NCBI RefSeq assembly: GCF_033958435.1
Contig: NC_134146.1
Coordinates: 53,711,501 to 53,775,500 of the forward strand
DNA from: Carettochelys insculpta
Lineage: Eukaryota > Chordata > Testudines > Carettochelyidae
DNA length: 64,000 nt
Reading direction: 5' to 3'
In this document: positions 46,551 to 58,099 of the stretch, one piece after another
Layout of the letters: each line of letters opens with the position of its first letter
Numbering within the stretch: position 1 is the stretch's first letter
Position numbers and translations under genes: made by a program
Notes under the pieces: generated by a model
What the model saw: the letters and a program-made list of their open reading frames with translations, nothing else
What the model was told of the DNA's origin: nothing
The model's database searches: none

Positions 46551-47915
46551 AAGGTAAATTAACAACAACACGGGAAACTACAGACCAGTCAGATTAACTT
46601 CTGTGCCAGGAAAGGTAATGAAGCAAGTAATTTAGGAATTCATCTACAAACATATGGAAGGAAAAACGTGATTAGTATCAGCCAGCATGGATTTGTAAAG
46701 AACATATCCCATCAAACCAATCTGATAGCTTTCTTTGATAGGTTAACTAGCCTTGTGGATAAGGGAGAAGTGGTGGATGTGGCATAACTGGACTTTGGTA
46801 AGACATTTGATATAGTTTCACATGATCTTCTTATCAATAAACTAAGCCCATACAACTTAAACGGGGCTGCTATAAGGTGGGTGCATAACTGGCTAGATAA
46901 CTGTTCTCAGGAAGTAGTTATTAATGGTTCACAATCATGCTGGAAGGGCATAACAAGTGTGGCTCTACAGGAGTCTGTTTTGGGCCCAGTTCTATTCAAT
47001 ATCTTTACCAGTGTTTTAGATATTGGCATAGACTACACAGATGGGTTTGCAGATGACTCGAAGCTAGGAAGGGTTGTGTCTACTTTTGAGGATGGTGTCG
47101 TAATTCATAACAATCTGGACGAACTGGAGAAGTGGTCTGAGATACATAGGATGAAGTTTAATAAGGATCAATGCAAAGTACTTAGGAAGGAACAATTAGC
47201 TAATTGTAAACGACCGTCTAGGAAGGAGTGCTACAGAAAGGGTCTCTGGGTCATAATGGGGCACAAGCTAAATATGAGTTCAACAGTGCGACGCTGTTGC
47301 AAAAAACAGTAAATGTGATTCTGGAAAGCATTATCAGGAGTGTTGTGAGCAAGGCACGAGAAGTCATTCTTCTGCTCTGCTCTGCACTGTTTAGGCCTCA
47401 ATTTAGTATTTTGTCTAGTTCAGGGCACCACATTTCAAGAAAGATAGGGAAAAATTGGAGACGGTCCAGAGAGGAGCAACAAGAATGATTAAATGTCTAA
47501 ACAAAGTGAACTAGGAGGAAAGGCTGAAAAAATTGGGCTTGTTTAGTTTTAAAAAGAGAAGACCTTAGAGGGGACAAGATAGCAGTTTACAAGTATCTAA
47601 AAGAGAATTACAAGGAGGAGGGACAAAAATTCTTCTTGTCCTCTGAAGTTAGAAGAGGAAGCAATGCACTTAAACTGCAGCAAGGGAGGTTTAGGTTGGA
47701 CATTAGGAAGAACTTCCTAACTGTCTGGGGATTAAACACTAGAATAAGTTGCTTAGGGTGATTGTGGAATCTCCATCACTGGAGATACTTTAGAGCAGAT
47801 TAGCTAGACATCTGTCAGGGATGGTCTAGATGTTGCTTCTTCCTACCCTGAGGGCAGGGAATTGGATTTGATGAAATCTCCAGGCCCCTTCAAGTTCTAG
47901 TGTTCTATGATTTTA
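46551..47915 (+). mobile_element. CR1 LINE, second part (RT and 3' UTR)
   Basis: It continues the copy interrupted at 40086: the YRPVRLTSVPGKV-like segment, SQHGFVKNISHQTNLIAFFD, a motif A region with a stop (near 46780), FNIFTSVLDIGIDYT, FADDSKLG, LDELEKWSEIHRMKFNKDQC and later CR1 tail blocks. It ends near TGTTCTATGATTTTA at 47915. Several frameshifts are present. Confidence 0.85.
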
Positions 47916-47959
47916 AGTCAGACCCCCAGTTCTGCCATGGGATTTGAACCTAATCCTGT

Positions 47960-48905
47960 CTAGACTCTCAGGCCCATCATTTGAATGGCTGGCCCTGTGC
48001 TCCTGGTTGTACTTGTCTTGGAAGATAGCCCTCTTTATAACATTGGGTAGGTGTGTTTCAGAGAATTGGTCCCTGATTTGGAACTGCCATATACAGTCTT
48101 TCATAGGAAGAGTTCCATCTCCGCTCACATCCAGCTTTCCTTTTGAAAGTCATGTTAGCCTTCCCTCTGAACCAGGACATCTTCCTGCCAGGTCTCTGTC
48201 TCAAGCCTCACTCTTTTAATGAGGATGGGCAACGTCACTTGCTTCACTGCCCTGGCTTTCTACCTGGACGGATGAGACCATTCCGGAAATTTGCCCAGCT
48301 GTTCATTGCCACAATTGAATGCATGAGGGGACAGTCAGTCTCTACCCAGAGAATTTCTAACTTGATCATCTCAGGTATCTGTACCTGATGTAACCTGGCT
48401 GATATCTTCCCCCCCCCCCCAATACACACACCAGTTGTGCAGGGTCAGTTGACGAAGGCGCAGGCCTCATCAATGGGGTTCCTGGCCCAAGTTCTGATCC
48501 AAGACATCTGTGGGGCAGCTATGTGTTCGGTTATGCACAAGTTGACTGCTCCCTCTTGCTGTCTCTCAAACTAGGGATGATGCTGGGTTCAACAGGAAGA
48601 TCCTGAAGCCTTCTCATTCTTGACTCCTGCTCGCCTCTGAGTGGATGCTTCTGGTAGTCACTTATTGTGGAATGGACATGAGCAAACACTTGAAAAAAGG
48701 ACAGTTACCTGTTTTGCAATTGGCATTCTTTGAGATGTGTTGCTCATGTCCATTCCACACTCCTTCCCCACGGCTGGAGTTTCCAGCAAGAAGGAAATGA
48801 GGGTGAGGGAAGCACAGCATCTCTGACACAATGCCAGAGTGGGAGGGGGCTCTATAGATCCTCCCCTGTGGATACTGTTAGGGGAAAATGTCCAGCACCA
48901 GTGGA
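47960..48905 (+). mobile_element. DIRS-like tyrosine recombinase end and terminal region
   Basis: The + strand carries decayed recombinase coding sequence: MRPFRKFAQLFIATIECMRG, QSVSTQRISNLII, then in another frame AQASSMGFLARVLIQDICGA. A DIRS-type terminal region follows, with a perfect 19-bp inverted repeat (48667-48685 and 48740-48758, GTGGAATGGACATGAGCAA) and a TTGGAGTTTCC-like GC-rich block to about 48905. A C-tract is at 48409-48420. Confidence 0.65.
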
Positions 48906-49100
48906 TGTGGCAATTCAATATTTTCATCAATGATCTGGAGTTAAATATAAAATCATTGCTGATCAAATTTGCAGACTGATAAATCCTGATGGGTCTATAG
49001 CATTCATATGGCAGTGTTATCTGGATCTCTTGGTTAGAAGAATCCATTCAAACTAAGTGCACTCAAACAGAGCCAAATGCAAGGCCTTGCATACAGGAGC
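48906..49100 (+). mobile_element. old CR1-like fragment
   Basis: It reads IFSSMIWS/NDLELNIKSLLIKFAD in shifted frames and LSALKQSQMQGLAYRSTDS, matching the motif C region and downstream of ancient CR1 subfamilies. Confidence 0.5.
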
Positions 49101-50274
49101 ACAGACAGTAGACTGGGGTGGGAAAGATGGCTCAGAGACGGAAGCCCGCCCGGCAAGCCTTTTCCGCCAGCCCACGGCCAGCTTTACAGCTATGGAAGGG
49201 AGAGAGCTTTGGGTGCTGCTCGCCCTACAGCAAAATCTTTCAGCTCCTATTGGCTGGAAACTGGCCAATGGGGCTGAGAGATTTTCCTGGAGACAGGGAC
49301 TGTGCAGCGAATCTCAGATCTCATTGGCTGGTTTCCAATCCTATAGTGAAGGATTAAGATAAGTCAAACACAAGTAGATGTTGCCTAAAAAGGCACATTC
49401 AACTTTGTGGACTCTACTCAATATGCCTTTGTAATCCCAAGAAGAGAGTCTTCTACAAAGGCAGAAACCTTAGTGTTGGTGTGGGTGGAGGGGGAGTCTG
49501 GAGTCTTAACAGTGAGTCAGTGAAGGAGTCTAGGCAAGGAGACAGTGTGAATATTACAGGTTAAGCATCCTGGAAAGACTGGAAAAAGAAGAGATGAGAA
49601 CCTCTGTGTAGAAATGCTCAATTTTGGCTCATTTAAACGAAAGTCTTCTAAGATACTGAAAAAAGTATAGACTAGTTATTTAGTACACTCTAGTGATCAT
49701 TTGAATGCAGTACAGATTTTTTCTACTTAAATTTTAGATAATCCATGCAATCATAGAACTGCAAGGCTAGAAGGGACTTACACAGTAATTTAGTCCAGTT
49801 CCATGCACTGAGGCAGGACCAAATATACCTAGACCATCCTTGACAGATGTTTATCTTTAGTTCTGAAATTCCTGGTTCTAACTAAAATTCTCCATTGCTG
49901 TTCTGCTGTATGTGTCCACTGGCAGAAATAAAACTAAGACTATGACTACATTCGAAAGTTTTGTAGTAGTATTTGTGCTGGCATACAGCTGCTGGTGGTG
50001 TAGTTTTCCTACAATTTGCACAGGCTTGGACACTTTTCCAGTGCAATACATTCTTACAGCAAAACACACACTACATTATATTGGCATAATGTACACCCAC
50101 TCCACTATTCAGCACACTGTCTTCACGGATATTTTTTTCATGTGTTGGGGGTGCCAGCACTTCCTTCAGGGAATTGAAAATACTGAGGTCATATTCCCAC
50201 AATCATCTTGTGTCCATACAATCATATTTTTAAACCATTTTGGAAATTCACACAGTTCTTCATGCTGCTCCATG
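49101..50274. other. intron with CCAAT-rich block and old CR1 tail
   Basis: At 49235-49340 there are three ATTGGCTGG/GGCCAATGG words in about 100 bp. At 49745-49880 a degraded CR1 3' end occurs on the minus strand (ATCATAGAACTGCAAGGCTA). The rest is unassigned. Confidence 0.45.
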
Positions 50275-51545
50275 AATCACAGAATCATAGGGCTGGAAGG
50301 GACCTCAGGAGTTCATCTAATCCAGCCCCCTGTTTCAAGCAGGATCAACCCCTACTAAGTCATCCCAGCCAAGTCCCATCTTATAGTCCAAGGATCCAAT
50401 CCATATTTCCTTAACTTACGGACAAGAATGTTGTGGGAGACCATATCAAAGGCCTTGCTGAAGTCAAGGTATATCACATCCACTGACTTCCCTATGTCCA
50501 CAGAGCTTGTTACCTCGTCATAGAAGCTAATCAAATTGGTCAGGCAGGACCTGCTCCTGGTGAATCCATGTTGGATATTTTTGATCACTTTCCCCTCTTC
50601 CAAGTGCTCCAAAATGGATTCCTTGAGGATTCCCTCCATTATTTTCCCAGGGATTGAGGTAAGGCTGACGGGCCTATAGTTCCCTGGATTGTCCTTCTTT
50701 CCTTTTTTAAAGATGGGCACTGCGTTTGCCTTCTTGCAGTCATCCGGTATCTCCCCTGATCTCCAAGAGTCTTCAAGGATAATGGCCAAAGGTTCAGCAA
50801 TGACCTCTGCCATTTCCCTCAGTACCCTGGGGTGCATTACATCCAGACCCATGGACTTGTGCACATCTAGTTTTTCTAGATAGCTCAGAACTTGTTCCTT
50901 CCCCACAGATGGCTGCCCTCCACCTTCCCATACTGCATCATCTAGGACTGTCCTGGGGAAGTTGACTTTGTCTGTGAAGACTGAGGCAAAAAAAGCATTG
51001 AGTACTTCAGCTTTTCCTGCATCATCTGTCACTAGTTTACCTCCCTCATCCAGTAATGGCCCCACACCTTCTCTGATAACCTGTTTATTGTTCACATGCC
51101 TGCAGAAACCCTTCTTGTTACTCTTCACATCCCTTGCCAGCTGCAGTTCCAATTGTGCTTTTGCTTTTCTGATTACTGCCTGGCATTCTCCAGCCGTATG
51201 TTTATACTCCTCCTTAGTCAACCGTCCACGTTTCCATTTCTTGTATGCATCCTTTTTGAATTTAAGCTGACTAAGGATTTCCCTGTTAAGCCAAGCTGGT
51301 TGCCTACCATGTTTGCATTTCTTACTACACAGTGGGATTGTTTGTTCCTGTGCCTTCAGTAAGATTTCTTTAAAATACTTCCAGTTCTCTTCAACTCTTT
51401 TCCCCTTCATCTTGGTTTCCCAAGGGATCCTGCTCATCCGGTCTCTTAGGGAATCAAAGTACGCTGTTCTGAAATCAAGGGTCTGTATGTTACTGCTCAC
51501 CCTTCTTCCTTTCCTCCGGATCCTGAAATCTACGATTAGGTTGAG
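50275..51545 (-). mobile_element. CR1 LINE with internal deletion, open frame
   Basis: The 3' UTR end (AATCATAGGGCTGGAAGGG on the + strand) spans 50277-50370 and then joins directly to RT motif A sequence, so the C-terminal half of RT is deleted. Upstream, a 381-codon frame is continuous. Confidence 0.88.
50355..51500 (-). CDS. CR1 ORF2 fragment (linker and RT N-terminus), open
   Basis: This uninterrupted 381-codon frame covers the CR1 region between EN and RT and the RT fingers. From the N-terminus it shows TLDFRTAYFDSLRDRMSRIP, CKHGRQPAWLNREILSQL, ECQAVIRKAKAQLELQLARD, NAFFASVFTDKV, LDVHKSMGLDVMHPRVLREM, IPDDCKKANAVPIFKKG, NPGNYRPVSLTSIPGKI, QHGFTRSRSCLTNL and motif A ([14 protein letters not shown]). 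The frame ends a few codons into the 3' UTR across the deletion, lacking motifs B to E. The lack of stops suggests the youngest CR1 here. It is a transposon frame, not a host gene. Confidence 0.85.
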   Translation of the reverse strand: MSSNIQTLDFRTAYFDSLRDRMSRIPWETKMKGKRVEENWKYFKEILLKAQEQTIPLCSKKCKHGRQPAWLNREILSQLKFKKDAYKKWKRGRLTKEEYKHTAGECQAVIRKAKAQLELQLARDVKSNKKGFCRHVNNKQVIREGVGPLLDEGGKLVTDDAGKAEVLNAFFASVFTDKVNFPRTVLDDAVWEGGGQPSVGKEQVLSYLEKLDVHKSMGLDVMHPRVLREMAEVIAEPLAIILEDSWRSGEIPDDCKKANAVPIFKKGKKDNPGNYRPVSLTSIPGKIMEGILKESILEHLEEGKVIKNIQHGFTRSRSCLTNLISFYDEVTSSVDIGKSVDVIYLDFSKAFDMVSHNILVRKLRKYGLDPWTIRWDLAGMT

Positions 51546-51965
51546 TCATCTTCATTAGAAAGAAATGGATAGTTTAACATTTAGCAAAACGGGAGAGCTG
51601 TATATATAATTAGTACTTACAGCATAGTATCTTCTATCTCAGAATCTCTGAGTATCTTGCAAATAACAGATTTAGTTCCACGGTTTGCATATGAAGGAAA
51701 ACTGCCTTGGGTCATGCAGGAAGATTGTGATAGAGCCAGAAGAACACAGTTCTGCAAGCTTCCAATACTGTGCCTTAGCCGTCAGTTCTGGCTATTTCTT
51801 GATGAAATGTCAGAGTAAATAGGTAACAAAGGATGAGGTACAAGATTGGGAGCAGAGTCATCCAGGATTAAAGGCTAAGCAAAAAGTCGATTTATGAAGA
51901 GGGAGGACATTTTGGTGCATTAGAAAAGGGAGAATACTCATCCAAAAACAGAAAGAGGTTGTTAA
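51546..51965. other. intron, nothing seen
   Basis: AT-rich sequence between CR1 and RTE copies. No feature is recognised. Confidence 0.5.
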
Positions 51966-52281
51966 AAAAGGAACAGAGGAGTACTACTTGCTACTTAGCC
52001 CTTGAACTCCACATGGAGCCTAGGTCATCTACAAGTTTGCTCTTCACTCTGTCGTGGGACAAAACTTTTAGCTTGCTCCAGGAGTACCCCAGTTGTTGTC
52101 CTTCCATCTCAGTAGACCTTTTCCTTGTCCAAAGTCTTCCCGTTTTGCATTTTCCTTGCGGGTTCCATGTGAGAGCTTGACAGACTATGCTAGATGATGG
52201 TTTCTGAGAGTGTGGCCTAACCATCCCCACTTTCTTCTCTTCATTTCAGTGTCTCCGCAGATATTATTTGTGGACTCCATA

Positions 52282-52971
52282 GCCATGTCTACACGTGCAC
52301 GCTACTTCGAAGTAGCGGCACTAACTTCGAAATAGCGCCCGTCACGGCTACACGCACCGGGTGCTATTTCGAAGTTAACTTCGACGTTAGGCAGCGAGAC
52401 GTCGAAGTCGCTAACCCCATGAGGGGATAGGAATAGCGCCCTACTTCGACGTTCAACGTCGAAGTAGGGACCGTGTAGTCGTTGCGCGTCCCGCAACTTC
52501 GAAATAGCGGGGTCCGCCATGGCGACCATCAGCTGAGGGGTTGAGAGACGCTCTCTCTCAAGCCCCTGTGGGGCTCTATGGTCACCATGGGCAGCAGCCC
52601 TTAGCCCAGGGCTTCTGGCTGCTTCTGCGGCAGCTGGGGATCCATGCTGCAGGCACAGGGTCTGCAACCAGTTGTCAGCTCTGTGTATTTTGTGGTGTTT
52701 AGTGCAACTGTGTCTGGGAGGGGCCCTTTAAGGGAGCGGCTTGCTGTTGAGTCCACCCTGTGACCCTGTCTGCCGCTGTGCCTGGCACCCTTATTTCGAT
52801 GTGTGCTACTTTGGCATGTAGACGTTCCCTCGCAGCGCCTATTTCGATGTGGTGCCGCGCAACGTCGAAGTTGAACATCGACGTTGCCAGCCCTGGAGGA
52901 CATGTAGACGTTTTCGATGTCGCTACATCGAAATAAGCTATTTCGATGTAGGCTTCATGTGTAGACGTAGC
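52282..52971. mobile_element. TTCGAA-rich MITE, copy 2, inside RTE
   Basis: Termini are GCCATGTCTACACGTG and the inverse of GCTACGTCTACACATG. The 5-mer CCATA occurs on both sides (52277-52281 and 52972-52976). It shares its interior with copy 1 at 30155, including GGTCTGCAACCAGTTGTC and the CGACGTTCAACGTCG palindrome. The RTE frame continues across it. Confidence 0.8.
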
Positions 52972-53481
52972 CCATATGGGACAGGGAGTCTTGAATATGC
53001 AGCTGTTGCTTTCCCTGTCTTGGCATTGATATCCTTGTCTGTTCCTCTATCTATGCCCATAATAATACCCAAGTAGGTAAACTGCTCCACGTCTTCCAGG
53101 TCATCCCCTCCCAGTCTGATGATGATGGTGTTGGCCTGGTTAATCCTCATTGTCTTGGTCTTTCCCTTGTTAATGCTCAGTACAGTCATTGAGGCAGTTT
53201 TGTCTAGTTTTGTGACCTTTTCTATCATGCTTCATGTTGGTGTGAAAGGAGGGCGACATCATCAGCAAAATCCATGTCCTCTTGCTGTTTGAAAAGTGTC
53301 CACTGAATGCCTTGTTGATGGCCATCTGTTGTCCTGTTCCTAATCCAGTCCATTGTGATCAAGAAAAGGAGAGGTGAATGTAGGCACCCTTGTTGCACTC
53401 CTGAGAGTATGCTGAAGGATTCTGTCAGGACAACATTGAACAGCTTGGCATGTCGAGGGTTCATACATTGAACGACTCAAG

Positions 53482-54294
53482 TTAATAATTCTGAATGGGA
53501 TGCAATGGTGTTGCAGCAGTTGGAGCACCAAGTGCCTCTGTCAACACTGTCAAAGGCTTTTTCAAAGCGGGGCTGGGGTAGTTCCACTGAAGTGGCTGTT
53601 CTGTGATCACTCTGAGAGTTGCTATTTGGTCAATACAAGATCTCTTGCTTCGGAAGCGGGCTTGTTCTTCCCCAAGCTGTCTATTGATTTCTGTCTCTCT
53701 CTCCAAGAGAGTCCTGTTGAACCATTTTCCTGGAATAGACAGTAATGTGATGCCCCTCCAGTTCTTCCTTTCCTTCAGATTGCTTTTCTTTGAAAGCTTG
53801 ATAAGGTAGCCATGTTTCCAGTCTTGTGGGATCTCTTCAGTGTCCCAGATTTTCCTAAGCAGATTATGCATCATGTTGACTGATGTCTCACTACCTGCCT
53901 TGATTGCTTCTGTGGGGATATGTTCTGAACCAGGTGATTTTCCGCTTTTTGGATGGATAATGGCTTCTCTGATTTCTTGTTTTGCAGGTCTGCTCCTGTT
54001 AATTTGTAGTGGTTTATTCGCAGGTGGTAACTCGGGAGGTTTTGTGTGGGCAGGATGGTTCGGTAGGTCTTCAAAGTGTTCCTTCCATCTACTAAGCTGC
54101 TCACTTGGGTTTGTTAGCACACTCCTCTCCTTATCATGGACCTGCTGATCTACTGTACACCATGAGCCAGTTAGCTCGTGTGTGTGGTGTTTTAGAGCTC
54201 TTTCAGATTTCTTTTTCCTCCAGCTTGTTTGGCTTGTTGTGCAAGGTTTTCCACAAACTTCTTGTTGTCCCTTTTTACAGCCTTTTTTACTCAT
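53482..54294 (-). pseudogene. RTE-like linker and RT N-terminal region, open
   Basis: This 270-codon open stretch of the RTE protein shows SERALKHHTHELTGSWCTVD, LSRWKEHFEDLPNHPAHTKP, IHPKSGKSPGSEHIPTEAIK, IPQDWKHGYLIKLSKKSNL, KNWRGITLLSIPGKWFNRTL, EEQARFRSKRSCIDQIATLR and then loses frame in the motif A region (the last 30 residues are in the wrong frame). Motifs B and C follow in other frames at 53464-53225. It is part of the dead copy and not an independent gene. Confidence 0.78.
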
Positions 54295-54489
54295 TTGATG
54301 GTTTTGAATACCGTCTCTGAGCTTCCACCTTGGCTGCTCTTGTTTTGCTGTTGTTGACTGCTGCTTTTCTGTCCTTTTGTTCCTTCACTTTTCTCATAGT
54401 TTCTGCTGTGATCCATACTTTGGAATGCCTTGTCCTCCTTCCCAATATTTTATCACAGGTTTCTTTCAAGACTGTTTTGGTGTGTTCCC

Positions 54490-55008
54490 AAATAGAGGGG
54501 AACAACTGTTTCTCTAGATCGGCTCGAAATGCTCCTCCTAAGGCACCCTAGTATGCTGTTAGCCTTGTTGGCTACAAGGGTGCACTGTTACTCATATCCA
54601 GCCTTTCATCCACCATAACCACTAGATCTCTTTCCATCGTACTGCTGCTGAGCCAGTTGGTCCCCAGCCTGTAACAATGCTTGGGATTCTTCCACCCCAG
54701 GTGCAGGACTACACATCTCCTTGTTGAACTGCATCAGATTTCTTTTGGCTCAGCCCTCCAATTTATCCAGGTCACTCTGGAGTCTCTCTCTGCACTCAAA
54801 CATATTTAGCTCTCCCCCTAGTTTTGTGTCATCCGCAAACTTGCGGAGGATGCAATCCAGTCCCTCATCCAGGTCACTAATAATGATGTTGGATAACACC
54901 AGCCCCAGAACTGAGCCTTGTGGCACTCTGCTCGAAACAGACTGCCATCCAGATATTGAGCCATTGACCACTACCCATTGGGCCCGACCATCAAGCCAGC
55001 TTTCTATC
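54490..55008 (-). mobile_element. CR1 internal fragment inside RTE
   Basis: The minus strand reads the CR1 RT centre: IESWLDGRAQWVVVNGSISG, SSRVPQGSVLGLVLSNIIIS, KFADDTKLGGELNMFE and the downstream ERDLVVMVDERL-like block. It stops at about 54490, before the C-terminus, and has no 3' UTR or ATTCTATG end. RTE sequence (KFKLKR on one side, FPSIWEHTK on the other) resumes directly. Confidence 0.85.
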
Positions 55009-55531
55009 CTGATGTACCTCTTGAGCTTGAACTTGAGTTTTACTGTTTCCAAATGGTGGTCTGAACCTACATCTCCTCCTCTTCTAGTGCGTACATCCTG
55101 CGTAGATCTTCTGAAAGAACTGCTGATACAGATGTGATCAGTCTGGTGAAATCCAAGTGACCTTTTGGATCCTTTTGGTGGAAAAACAGTCACTTATCAC
55201 CAATCCATTGAAAGAACAAAAGTCACTGAAGCACTCTCCATTTTCATTCATGTTTCATAGGCCTTCTTTTCCCACGGTCTGCTCTCTACCTTTATGCTTC
55301 CAATTTTTGCATTGAAGTCACCCATCAAAATCAACATAGTCTTCTTTGCTTTCTGGTTCACCACACTTAGTAATTTGTCATAGAAGTCTGTTTTACATTA
55401 CTCAGCTGCTTCATTGGTTGGTGCATAACATTGCACTATTAGTAGCTTTCGCACTTTGGTGTAGAATCTGGCTGTGATGATGTGTGATGATACTGCTGTC
55501 CACTCCATTAAAGCACCAGATGCCTGTCTTG

Positions 55532-55953
55532 GGCCGTGTCTACAGTAGCCAAAAACTTTGAAATGGCCATGCAAATGGCCATTTCGAAGTTTACTAATGA
55601 AGCACTGAAATACATATTCAGCGCCTCATTAGTCTGTGGGCGGCCGCGGCACTTTGAAATTGACGTGGCTCGTCCACACGGGGCTCCTTTTCGAAAGGAC
55701 CCTGGCTACTTTAAAGTCCCCCTTATTCCTATGAGCAGATGGGAATAAGGGGACTTCGAAGTAGCCGGGGTCCTTTCGAAAAGGAGCCCTGTGTGGACGA
55801 GCCGCACGGCGGCGAGCCACGTCAATTTCGAAGTGCCGTGGCCACCCGTATGCTAATGAGGCGCTGAATATGTATTTCAGTGCTTCATTAGTAAACTTCG
55901 AAAGGGCCATTTGTATGGCCATTTTGAAGTTTTTGGCTAGTGTAGATATAGCC
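55532..55953. mobile_element. palindromic MITE with TTG TSD, inside RTE
   Basis: This 422-bp element is a near-perfect inverted repeat over almost its full length. Both halves read the same in opposite directions (GGCCGTGTCTACAGTAGCC against GGCTATATCTACACTAGCC, then AAAAACTT, ATTTCGAAGTTTACTAATGA and CCTTTTCGAAAGGACC). TTG flanks both sides (55529-55531, 55954-55956). The two mirror-image open frames on opposite strands are not genes. Confidence 0.88.
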
Positions 55954-56039
55954 TTGATAACATAAAGCCTATGCCTTCTGTGTGAGATGCATCCTCTTCA
56001 TTATGTCCTTCTCCCCAAAGTAAAAGGGGTTGGCTTACT

Positions 56040-56395
56040 GTGAACAGCCCTATTCGTTTAAAGAAAAAAAAATCAGAGATGGCTACAAAGAAATGTACAA
56101 CTACACAAGTCTTGGGAGGAGCTGACAATCCACTTAGATTAGTATGAAGCATGGCAGAGAAAGCTGAAAGGAAGCTGCCCCACAGATGACCCTTCTCTCA
56201 CCCAGGACAACCACCCAGTTTGGTACGTGGAATGTTTGGACCATGTATCAAGTGGGGAAGACAGCACAGATTGCAGCAGAGATCAAACAGTACAAGCTTG
56301 AAGTTTTGGGCTTGTGTGAGGCAAGATAGAGACAATCTGGGCAGCTGGGCCTGGCAACAGATGAAGTCCTCATATATTCAAAACAGAAGAGTAGG
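56040..56395 (+). mobile_element. inverted 5' end of RTE-like LINE
   Basis: The + strand reads the family's N-terminal endonuclease segment: FGTWNVWTMYQVGKTAQIAA, EIKQYKLEVLGLCEAR, then LATDEVLIYS. The next residues of this protein (GHNEEDASHTEGIGF) are on the opposite strand at 56030. So the 5' part is inverted relative to the body. 56040-56200 is its 5' UTR. Confidence 0.78.

Positions 56396-58099
<1,704 letters not shown>

Larger units (their letters stand above)
51970..56035 (-). mobile_element. RTE-like LINE, main part, with three insertions
   Basis: On the minus strand, the EN part is at 56030-55956 (GEGHNEEDASHTEGIGFML), resuming after a MITE at 55531 and including GDFNAKIGS and DVGSDHHLETVKLKFKLKR at 55090. 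After a CR1 piece, the linker follows (FPSIWEHTKTVLKETCDKIL, WITAETMRKVKEQKDRKA), then RT (SKWKEHFEDLPNHP-like, GSEHIPTEAIKAGSETSVNM, WRGITLLSIPGKWFNRTLLE, VQQGCLHSPLLFLITMDW, MDFADDVALLSHQHEA, FTYLGIIMGIDRGTDKDINA). After MITE copy 2, the C-terminus is CQALTWNPQGK, ending near 51970. Frameshifts occur throughout. Confidence 0.82.

Noticed and set aside
55536..55922. Two near-identical proteins on opposite strands
   Set aside because: They are the two arms of the palindromic MITE, not genes.
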